Source: an uncultured Bacteroidia bacterium | GTDB taxonomy: Bacteria; Bacteroidota; Bacteroidia; Bacteroidales; UBA932 | Length of the DNA stretch: 12,920 bases | Assembly (NCBI GenBank): GCA_902797895.1 | Contig: CADBUS010000191.1 | Coordinates: forward strand, 1 to 12,920 | Direction: 5' to 3' | Shown: piece after piece, positions 1 to 5,826 of the stretch | How positions within the stretch are numbered: the first letter of the stretch is position 1 | Layout: the number at the start of each line of letters is the position of its first letter | Notes under the pieces: model-generated | Told to the model about the DNA's origin: nothing | Seen by the model: the letters and a program-made list of their open reading frames with translations, nothing else | The model's database searches: none | Position numbers and translations under genes: made by a program

Positions 1-1520
1 GTTTCTGTCTTTTCATCCAAGGCGGATGTGGCCTCGTCCAAAATTAAGATTCCGCCATCTTTCATAAGGGCTCTTGCTATTGCGATTCTCTGAGACTGCC
101 CTTCACTCAAGCCGCTACCTACCTCTCCGCATACAGTATCCAAACCATCGGGAGTAGAAAATACAAAATCTGCCTCTGCCATACGCAACGCGTGACGCAT
201 AAGTTCCTCAGAGCCATTTGGATTGGCTAATAGCAGATTATGTCTTATGGTACCGCTCATAAGGGTATTGCCCTGCGGTATATACATAAAGTTGCACATA
301 AGGTGCACACCTGCCGGCTCTCCACCTATAACTATCTCACCCTCATTTGGTTTCAGCAATCCAAGAATCAGTTTGATAAGGGTACTCTTACCGGTTCCGG
401 TCTCTCCCAAAATTACAGACATCTCACCGGCAGGAAATAGTTTAGAGAAGTTCTCTATCACCAACTTACTCTGCCCCTCGTAAGAAAAACTGAGGTTCTT
501 GACCTCCACAGCCGGCGCTCCGGGCAGAAGCTGCTGCTCAGATTCTCTCTCTTGCGGAAGCTGCTTTAACTCTACAAGGCGATCTACCGAGGTCAGCACA
601 TTTATAAACGATGTAAACTGCCTACCTATCTCAGCGATAGGGCGTTGCACTTGCCCAACAAGCTGTAGAAAGGCGGTCATCATACCGTATGTAACCGTAC
701 CGCCACGGATTCCGTATATACCCCAAAAGAAGGCCACCATATAGCCTGTAAAGAAGCCGGCCTGCATAACTCCACGGGAGAAAGCAGAGAGATTCAACCC
801 CTTTATGCTAAGACGAAGTTGCCCGCGCTGCAATATCCTAAGCCTGCCAAGCACATTGCTTACCGAGCTGATAGTGAGTACAACCAAACGATTCTGCAAG
901 TTCTCCTGCATATGTTGTTGAATGGCACTCTCCTCTGCCCTTACCCTATATGAAATCTCTCTTCTTTTGAAGAAAAAGAGCCTTGCACTAAAGGCCATTA
1001 TAATGGAGAGAATAAGAAGCACCCAGAACAGATATGGAGCCATACGGAGCAGATAGCCGGAAAATACGACAAACTGCAAAATTGTGATAATCAGGTTTGG
1101 AATTCTGCTGCAAAGAATATCGGCAACTATTTTTATATCGTCCTGTATGCGGTTGACCGTATCGCCGGAGAGAAACTTCTCCTTGCCATTCCACCGGCTG
1201 CCAAGCACATAGCCAAAAATCTCGTGGCGCATACGGTTTTGAGTCTTTATGGTTATGTAACTTTCCCACCAAGAAGCCCCCAAACCGGTAAGAAGTTGAA
1301 GTACCATAATAGCACACATCAGATAGATATGAGTTTTTAGCGATGCATCAACAGTACCGGTTGCTATATCCACCAACATTTTGGAGTTCCAAACAAAAGC
1401 CAAAGAGGCAGCAACTCTCACTCCGCCTATCAAAACGGTAATAAGAGTAGGCAGACGCAATGGAAGATACATCTTCCATAAAGCCTTAAGCGATTTCCTT
1501 ACCCCCTTTCTCTTTAACAT
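1..1520 (-). CDS. ABC transporter, fused membrane and ATPase domains (3' part cut by window edge)
   Basis: This is a half-transporter that would export a substrate across the inner membrane as a dimer; 506 residues are visible and the C-terminus lies beyond base 1. Residues about 20-300 are a hydrophobic six-helix-type exporter domain, and the ATPase follows. Visible motifs are Walker A GETGTGKST (372-380), Q-loop Gln416 in IPQGN, signature LSEGQ (471-475) and Walker B ILILDEATSALDE (from 491). The H-loop is outside the window. There is no N-terminal C39 (double-glycine) peptidase, because the protein goes almost straight into the first membrane segment. The ATG at 1520 follows the stop of the PqqD-like gene by two bases, so it is the last visible gene of the operon. 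By context the cargo is probably the small peptide encoded at 4681-4875, possibly after processing by the neighbouring S26 peptidase; that is inference. A lipid or glycan exporter is the alternative. Confidence 0.93.
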   Translation of the reverse strand, partial: MLKRKGVRKSLKALWKMYLPLRLPTLITVLIGGVRVAASLAFVWNSKMLVDIATGTVDASLKTHIYLMCAIMVLQLLTGLGASWWESYITIKTQNRMRHEIFGYVLGSRWNGKEKFLSGDTVNRIQDDIKIVADILCSRIPNLIITILQFVVFSGYLLRMAPYLFWVLLILSIIMAFSARLFFFKRREISYRVRAEESAIQQHMQENLQNRLVVLTISSVSNVLGRLRILQRGQLRLSIKGLNLSAFSRGVMQAGFFTGYMVAFFWGIYGIRGGTVTYGMMTAFLQLVGQVQRPIAEIGRQFTSFINVLTSVDRLVELKQLPQERESEQQLLPGAPAVEVKNLSFSYEGQSKLVIENFSKLFPAGEMSVILGETGTGKSTLIKLILGLLKPNEGEIVIGGEPAGVHLMCNFMYIPQGNTLMSGTIRHNLLLANPNGSEELMRHALRMAEADFVFSTPDGLDTVCGEVGSGLSEGQSQRIAIARALMKDGGILILDEATSALDEKTE

Positions 1521-1522
1521 CC

Positions 1523-1798
1523 CTATTTGCAATCTATTAACCCCTTGCTACAAAAAGCATCTATAAGCTCGGCTGCATCAACTTTAGCAGTAGCAACATC
1601 AATACCATAATGGCTACAGAGCAGTTTTACCACATCATCAACAGTAAAGCTATCAAGTGTAGCAATATTCTCCCAAACAAAAGCGGCAGAAGAGTTTATT
1701 TGCAACATCTTTGATGAGCCCATCTGCTCAAGACCCTCACCTACAATAATATAGTGTGGCCCCAACTTTCTTAATATGTATCCCGCCTTAACTTTCAT
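1523..1798 (-). CDS. PqqD-like peptide-recognition protein (RRE fold)
   Basis: A 91-residue protein of the PqqD family. It starts MKVKAGYILRKLG, followed by a beta-rich stretch, the family-like segment MLQINSSAAFVWENI (about residues 31-45) and a helical C-terminus ending in SKGLIDCK. Known family members (PqqD, and the B1 protein of lasso-peptide systems) form a small winged-helix domain that binds the leader of a peptide precursor and presents it to modifying enzymes. I chose the ATG at 1798, eight bases after the S26 peptidase stop, because the family normally begins just before the first strand. An in-frame ATG at 1834 would add 12 residues and overlap the upstream gene. It lies between the S26 peptidase and the ABC exporter, which supports a role in peptide maturation. 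The likely partner is the YxxP motif of the peptide encoded at 4681-4875. Confidence 0.85.
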   Translation of the reverse strand: MKVKAGYILRKLGPHYIIVGEGLEQMGSSKMLQINSSAAFVWENIATLDSFTVDDVVKLLCSHYGIDVATAKVDAAELIDAFCSKGLIDCK

Positions 1799-1806
1799 AC
1801 GGCCAT

Positions 1807-2262
1807 TTAATCCCATTTCCCAATAATTTTGCACAGCAGATTGAGGGGGCGTCTAAGGGGTCTTAAAGCAACCCAGAGCCTTCTCGGTTTTGGGAGATAT
1901 GAATTTCCATCCTCTCCAACAATCTCTATTGCTGTTGCAATTACATTTGCAAAAGTACAATATTCTCTTTTGATATTGGCATCGCCCATAAGAGTAAGCA
2001 ACCCGTTTTTGCTCTTTATTACCCTATGTATCACATAATTCCACTCTCTTGCACAAAGTGCTGCATTAGGGGTGTTACTGGCCTTGGCAAGAACAATATC
2101 CCCCACCGCCACACTCTCCATTCGTTTAAGGCGGAGACGCTCCTTGCCATCTTTTATAAAGGGCAACATACTTGTACCTCTTGGCCTAAGGAGTACGGTC
2201 TCTCCTGCCAGCAACCTGGATACAACAGCTTCCAAAAGTTCGTCCCTATCCTGCCGTGCCAT
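1807..2262 (-). CDS. S26-type (signal peptidase-like) serine peptidase, no membrane anchor
   Basis: A 151-residue protein with the core of the S24/S26 signal-peptidase fold. Catalytic Ser31 sits in PRGTSMLPFIKDG, the box C-like GDIV is at 54-57, YVIHRVIK carries His79, and GDAN is at 93-96. The HRV motif in place of the bacterial Lys motif resembles the Ser-His type (SipW/Sec11-like) rather than LepB. No hydrophobic segment long enough for a membrane anchor is visible, unusual for a signal peptidase, so it may act in the cytoplasm. The ATG at 2262 overlaps the kinase gene by 17 bases (translational coupling). A longer reading from 2340 would overlap it by about 95 bases and adds residues without family character. 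Next to a PqqD-like gene and an exporter, removal of a peptide leader is a reasonable guess. A regulatory or inactive paralogue is possible. Confidence 0.85.
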   Translation of the reverse strand: MARQDRDELLEAVVSRLLAGETVLLRPRGTSMLPFIKDGKERLRLKRMESVAVGDIVLAKASNTPNAALCAREWNYVIHRVIKSKNGLLTLMGDANIKREYCTFANVIATAIEIVGEDGNSYLPKPRRLWVALRPLRRPLNLLCKIIGKWD

Positions 2263-3139
2263 ATAGAGTTTTATATGAGAGTTCTGCGGCAGCACTATCT
2301 GGAAGGCACTCCAAAACATAGAACGGTACACTCTCGGCAATAGAAGCTATGGTACTGTGCAGATAATCTGCCATTGAGCCAATAGGCCTAAAACCAGAAG
2401 AGGATGAACTCAACAGAGCGTATGATTGCAGTAGCGGCTGACGAAACATTCTATTCTCCTTTGCCTGAACTATTTTTACAACTCCCCTTACAGGAGCTGA
2501 AATATCTTTGTAGCAAGGAGTCTTTCCGCTCCACGGAGAGCCGTAAACATTAATCGCTCCGTTCTCTATTCTGAGTATGGGGTTATCATCGTTGATAAGT
2601 TCAGTACCTTGCAAGTGGCTACACCATAGGGAACTATGGGTACTCTTGCCGGCTCCGCTCTCACCTATGAAAACTGCGCCGCCTCCCTCCCTTTTAACAA
2701 CCGATGCGTGAATCTCAAGAGTATCAAACTTTGCGCTTGAAAAGGCATAGAGCAGCATTAGAGCATTATCCAAACTAAAGCGCGGCTGCGAACTTATTTT
2801 AAGAGAGGCTCTTGTAAAATCGCTGTTTGTGACCATCCAGGCACAATGGGGCATATTCGGAAGTGGAGCAAAGGCTACAGCATATCCTGCACCAAAGTTC
2901 GCGCTGCTAAATTCGTACAAATCTGTAACTTGCAAACCAGGTTGGGTTTTGCCAACCCATATCGGCACTCTATTACCATCAGGGAGAATGTCTGTCACCT
3001 CCAACCTAAAGAGCTCATTCTCAACCATACCCTCCACTCTGAACGGAGCGAGATTTTCCATAGCCCTCCAATCAAAGCTATCGGGAGCAAGAATTGAAAA
3101 GTAGTGGCCGGCAACTCTGAATAGGTTTGCAGACTTCAT
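2246..3139 (-). CDS. HprK-like serine kinase (PEP-carboxykinase-type fold)
   Basis: A 297-residue protein whose C-terminal half matches the HPr kinase/phosphorylase-like group. It has His144 in LEIHASVV, P-loop GESGAGKST (159-167), an Asp pair in LINDDNPIL (184-185) and GSPWSGKT (200-207). The N-terminal 120 residues are beta-rich and unlike the DRTGG domain of true HprK, and no HPr gene is nearby, so PTS regulation is unlikely. Known relatives in lasso-peptide clusters (for example the paeninodin kinase) phosphorylate the C-terminal serine of the peptide. Here the candidate peptide ends in Glu, so if it is the substrate the target would be an internal residue such as Ser55 or Thr56. The gene follows the sugar transferase stop by 11 bases and overlaps the S26 peptidase start. 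A role in sensing or in cluster regulation cannot be excluded. Confidence 0.85.
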   Translation of the reverse strand: MKSANLFRVAGHYFSILAPDSFDWRAMENLAPFRVEGMVENELFRLEVTDILPDGNRVPIWVGKTQPGLQVTDLYEFSSANFGAGYAVAFAPLPNMPHCAWMVTNSDFTRASLKISSQPRFSLDNALMLLYAFSSAKFDTLEIHASVVKREGGGAVFIGESGAGKSTHSSLWCSHLQGTELINDDNPILRIENGAINVYGSPWSGKTPCYKDISAPVRGVVKIVQAKENRMFRQPLLQSYALLSSSSSGFRPIGSMADYLHSTIASIAESVPFYVLECLPDSAAAELSYKTLYGTAG

Positions 3140-3150
3140 AAGTGGCTCTT

Positions 3151-4539
3151 TTAGAACTTTTTGCCTGTTATTATACTCAAGAAGGTTAGAGCCAAAACCT
3201 TCATATCAAACCACATAGAGCGGTTTCTAAGATAATAGAGATCTAAGTCTAACCTTGTAAGCATCTTCTCGATAGTATCTGTATAGCCGTTATAAAGTGT
3301 TGCATAACTTGTAACTCCCGGCCTTATTTGATAGAGGTAGTAGTAGCGAGGATCTCTCGCAGAGATTTGCCCTATATAGAACTCCCTCTCCGGACGATAG
3401 CCAATAAAAGACATATCGCCCATAAATACATTCCAAAGCTGCGGAAGTTCATCCAAGTGGTGGGCACGCAAAAAGCGGCCGACCTTTGTAAGACGGCTAT
3501 CACCCTCTCCTGCGGCCAATTGGGCACCGCTCTTCTCTGCATCCATACGCATAGAACGGAGTTTATATATGTAGAAAGGGCGCCCTCCTTTACCAATTCT
3601 CTCCTGTTTATATATAGGATTACCACCATCCTCCAACTTTACGGCCACAAGGCAGATTAACAAAAGCGGAGAGAATATAAGCAACAACAAAGCTGAGAGC
3701 GAAAGGTCAAATCCCCTCTTTACAAATCTCTCTACAGCGTTCATTCCATCTTTCTGAAATGCAGGTGGGTCGTAACGGGTTGCCTGATGAGTGCTTTGGG
3801 ACTCATCGTTACTCTTTTTTTCAGAACCATTCTCTCCACTATCCTCACTGCCTCTATAACCGCGCGGATAAAAAAGCCCATCCACACCACCCAGTCTCCA
3901 CTGCAACTCATCCATATCAGAAGCGGTGGAGCAATAAAAAACCTGCCTATCGTAGATAACCCTCCCCGCCAAATTTCTATCTGTTGTGGTAAAACCTATC
4001 ACATTATAATCACCCGTTGTCTCCAGATCCTCCATCATCTTAAGAGAACTCTTGCCAATACCGGCAACAAGCACATTTTTACGGGAGACTCTCTCAACTA
4101 TAGTATCATCTTTTACAGATAGCATAGATATCGCAATCCTGACATATATCAAGGCTATGCTCATAAATATCATATCAAGCAACAGCAAAAGCACACAATA
4201 GACCAAAGAAGGCATCTCAATCAAAGAGAATATCAGCACAAGTGTAAGCAGCAACTCCTTTATTATTATTGAGCCAAAAAGCCTTAAAGAGGAGCGGGAG
4301 GTAGTAAAACGCCGCACAACCTTATAGCAGCCTGTGATAATAAAGCCGAGCAATGTTGCTATAAGCGAGTAAAGCAACCACTTGAAAACTATGGAGGTAA
4401 AATCGTGTATAGGATCTGATATCCAACGTATTATCAGAAGTGCAAAAAGAGATGACAAGACAGAAAGGAAGCAGTCTTGAAGCACCACTACCCATATCCC
4501 GTGATATTTACCAAATCTCTTGAAATTGAACAGATACAT
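3151..4539 (-). CDS. Polyprenyl-phosphate sugar-1-phosphate transferase (WbaP/PglC superfamily)
   Basis: Transfers a sugar phosphate from a nucleotide sugar to undecaprenyl phosphate, the priming step for surface glycans, at the inner membrane. It has 462 residues with four hydrophobic N-terminal segments (about 16-140), a nucleotide-binding-like region (VLVAGIGKSS, 156-165), a hydrophilic acidic linker (226-268), a hydrophobic insertion (280-302) and the bacterial sugar transferase domain. That domain shows YKLRSM (325-330), the catalytic Asp-Glu of HLDELPQLWN (363-364) and GYRPEREF (380-387). I chose the ATG at 4539. Reading from 4623 would place 28 codons over a terminator and a promoter. 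It heads the minus-strand operon of kinase, peptidase, PqqD-like protein and exporter, an unusual place for a priming transferase. It may serve the plus-strand glycan genes, which show no priming enzyme, or a lipid-linked modification of the peptide; both are inference. Confidence 0.93.
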   Translation of the reverse strand: MYLFNFKRFGKYHGIWVVVLQDCFLSVLSSLFALLIIRWISDPIHDFTSIVFKWLLYSLIATLLGFIITGCYKVVRRFTTSRSSLRLFGSIIIKELLLTLVLIFSLIEMPSLVYCVLLLLLDMIFMSIALIYVRIAISMLSVKDDTIVERVSRKNVLVAGIGKSSLKMMEDLETTGDYNVIGFTTTDRNLAGRVIYDRQVFYCSTASDMDELQWRLGGVDGLFYPRGYRGSEDSGENGSEKKSNDESQSTHQATRYDPPAFQKDGMNAVERFVKRGFDLSLSALLLLIFSPLLLICLVAVKLEDGGNPIYKQERIGKGGRPFYIYKLRSMRMDAEKSGAQLAAGEGDSRLTKVGRFLRAHHLDELPQLWNVFMGDMSFIGYRPEREFYIGQISARDPRYYYLYQIRPGVTSYATLYNGYTDTIEKMLTRLDLDLYYLRNRSMWFDMKVLALTFLSIITGKKF

Positions 4540-4564
4540 CTTTTTTATGAGGCTTAGAATCTCT

Positions 4565-4596
4565 GCAAAATTACAAAATATCGCGTTAAGAATAAA
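4565..4596 (-). promoter_or_regulatory. Bacteroidota-type promoter of the sugar transferase operon
   Basis: On the minus strand TAATTTTGC (4573-4565) matches the -7 consensus TAnnTTTG. Nineteen bases upstream lies TTTA (4596-4593), a one-mismatch form of the -33 TTTG. The start of transcription would fall near 4558, leaving about 20 bases of leader before the ATG at 4539. The promoter begins where the terminator of the peptide gene ends, so the five-gene operon can be transcribed separately from the peptide gene. The -7 match is clear; the -33 element is weak. Confidence 0.6.
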
Positions 4597-4628
4597 AAAA
4601 AGTGTACACCAAAACTGATGCACACTTT
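4594..4628 (-). terminator. Intrinsic terminator of the small peptide gene
   Basis: On the minus strand AAAGTGTGCA (4628-4619) can pair with TGTACACTTT (4608-4599), a ten-pair stem with one G-T pair and a ten-base loop, followed directly by a run of T down to 4594. It lies 52 bases after the peptide stop codon and before the sugar transferase promoter. This makes the peptide gene a single-gene unit, with any read-through feeding the operon below. Confidence 0.85.
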
Positions 4629-4680
4629 AAAAGTTACTTCAAAACAAGCCGCTTAGCTGTTCTGATAGAAGAGTTGATTA

Positions 4681-4875
4681 CTATTCGCCCCAGCCGCCAT
4701 CAAGATCAGTACTCCCGTCAATCTCCTCAACCTCCTGGCCGGCACTTGTAACTCCGCCAGCAGTGTTGATAGCATCTCCAACAGAGCCCATTAGGATCGA
4801 ACTAGACTGGAACTCAATCTCACTAAGAACAGATGGTTTCTTGTAAGAAGCGCAATAAAGTCTCTCTTTTTTCAT
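4681..4875 (-). CDS. Small acidic peptide, candidate RiPP precursor
   Basis: A 64-residue peptide starting MKKERLYC. The N-terminal part carries the only Lys/Arg residues (2, 3, 5, 12, 13), a YKKP motif (11-14, a YxxP of the kind bound by PqqD-like proteins in lasso systems) and a hydrophobic stretch ILMGS (27-31). Residues 31-64 hold no Lys, Arg or Cys, eight acidic residues, many Gly, and end in GGWGE. No signal peptide is visible. The ATG at 4875 is preferred to one at 4941 because the promoter (-33 to -7, 4942-4911) lies between them. The gene has its own promoter and terminator and sits next to an operon with a PqqD-like protein, kinase, peptidase and exporter. The cleavage site is unknown: after Gly30 is possible, or a core starting at Gly40 with Thr38 at -2. 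The absence of Cys after residue 8 argues against lanthipeptides and sactipeptides. A non-RiPP small protein remains possible. Confidence 0.75.
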   Translation of the reverse strand: MKKERLYCASYKKPSVLSEIEFQSSSILMGSVGDAINTAGGVTSAGQEVEEIDGSTDLDGGWGE

Positions 4876-4910
4876 TGTATATATCTTTTTGATTATTCTA
4901 AAAATCGACG

Positions 4911-4942
4911 GCAAAAGTACAATTTTTATTTCTAAATGCAAA
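4911..4942 (-). promoter_or_regulatory. Promoter of the small peptide gene
   Basis: On the minus strand TTTG (4942-4939), 19 bases, then TACTTTTGC (4919-4911) is a full match to the Bacteroidota sigma-ABfr consensus TTTG/TAnnTTTG. Transcription would start near 4904, about 30 bases before the ATG at 4875. It points away from the outer-membrane protein promoter, with only 21 bases between the two -33 elements. Confidence 0.85.
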
Positions 4943-4963
4943 CTTTTCTGAAAAAATATTATA

Positions 4964-4994
4964 TTTGCAGCGCTAATATTGCTTAATACTTTTG
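4964..4994 (+). promoter_or_regulatory. Promoter of the outer-membrane protein pair
   Basis: TTTG (4964-4967), 19 bases, then TACTTTTG (4987-4994) is a full match to the Bacteroidota promoter consensus. The leader would be roughly 50 bases to the ATG at 5052. The -7 octamer is identical to that of the divergent peptide promoter. A second -7-like octamer TATATTTG (4960-4967) overlaps the -33 but has no TTTG at the right distance upstream. Confidence 0.85.
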
Positions 4995-5051
4995 TAACAG
5001 AAAGTCAACTTTAGCGGAAATATAGAGAATATAATAAAACATAAATACTAT

Positions 5052-5804
5052 ATGAAAAAAGTACTTTTAACTTTTGTTTTAATTGCTTTGGCCATTCCTT
5101 CATTTGCCCAGAGGTTTGAGCGTGCCAACAAGTTTAACGTATCTGTTATGGGCGGTCCTATGCTCTCAAAAAATGAGAACTCATTCGGATATGGGGACTT
5201 CAAAGTTAGAAAAGACCTCCTTACTTGGCAGGGTCAAGTAGCTGTGGGCTATTCCTTTACAAATGCTATCTCCGGTAGGGTGAGCATTGGGTATGGTAAG
5301 AACCCTTCTGCTATGAATATAAGAGAGTCTGAGTGGGTATTTGCCCCTTACGATTTCAAATCCGTAACTTTCTTTGCAGATGCTATGGTTAATCTAAACG
5401 GCCTTGGTTCAGATAGTTGGGCTTTTGCTCCTAAACTTTATGTAGGTTTAGGCGCGGGCCACACTTCCGGCTTCTCTATACCTTACATTACAAAGCATAA
5501 GAACCCTGCAAACGCAAAGGGTGCCATAGTTGATGATCCGGGTAATGTTAAGCATCCTAAATATGATACAGCTCTTGCCGATGGTACATTCACCACAAGC
5601 AATACCTCATTTGGAATGCGCGCAGGTTTTATTGCTGAGTACGATTTCAAATCTGGCTTTGGCATATTTGTAGATCTTTGCGCAGAGGCCTTCTCAGAGA
5701 ATTTCAACGGCCAGCACAAACTCACCGGTAGCGGTAAGGGTAAAAACGACTTCCCATTTGATGTAAGAGGAACTGCCTCTTTGGGAGTTATAATGCATTT
5801 CTAA
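5052..5804 (+). CDS. Outer-membrane beta-barrel protein, function unknown
   Basis: A 250-residue protein with a clear signal peptide, MKKVLLTFVLIALAIPSFAQ, cleaved around residues 19-20. The mature part shows alternating hydrophobic/polar strands rich in Gly and aromatic residues (for example LTWQGQVAVGYSF and FKSVTFFADAMVNL) and ends in a strand with C-terminal Phe (TASLGVIMHF), the usual signal for barrel assembly by the BAM complex. It contains no visible OmpA peptidoglycan-binding domain, and its size suits an eight- to ten-strand barrel. A polar stretch near residues 140-175 with several Lys, Asp and Pro is probably an extracellular loop. It is followed after 22 bases by another outer-membrane protein gene, so the two are probably co-transcribed from the promoter at 4964-4994. 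The specific role is not recognisable. Confidence 0.85.
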   Translation: MKKVLLTFVLIALAIPSFAQRFERANKFNVSVMGGPMLSKNENSFGYGDFKVRKDLLTWQGQVAVGYSFTNAISGRVSIGYGKNPSAMNIRESEWVFAPYDFKSVTFFADAMVNLNGLGSDSWAFAPKLYVGLGAGHTSGFSIPYITKHKNPANAKGAIVDDPGNVKHPKYDTALADGTFTTSNTSFGMRAGFIAEYDFKSGFGIFVDLCAEAFSENFNGQHKLTGSGKGKNDFPFDVRGTASLGVIMHF

Positions 5805-5826
5805 ACCACACATAACATAAGAATAT

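Noticed and set aside
988..1317. Open frame of 109 codons on the minus strand inside the ABC transporter gene
   Set aside because: It is a second frame of the same strand; the transporter frame has all ABC motifs and continuous coding.
1..1520. Peptidase-containing (C39) ABC exporter of the double-glycine type
   Set aside because: The protein has no N-terminal peptidase domain, so leader removal must be done by another enzyme if it occurs.
3787..4122. Open frame of 111 codons on the plus strand opposite the sugar transferase
   Set aside because: No family features, no promoter, and it is antisense to a clearly coding frame.
4540..4623. N-terminal extension of the sugar transferase by 28 codons to an ATG at 4623
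   Set aside because: The extension would be encoded across a terminator hairpin and a promoter, and its residues do not resemble the family start; the ATG at 4539 fits better.
4681..4875. Lanthipeptide or sactipeptide precursor
   Set aside because: No Cys follows residue 8, so thioether-based classes are ruled out for the product part.
4876..4941. Upstream ATG at 4941 for the small peptide
   Set aside because: It lies within the -33 region of the promoter, upstream of the predicted transcription start, so it would not be in the mRNA.
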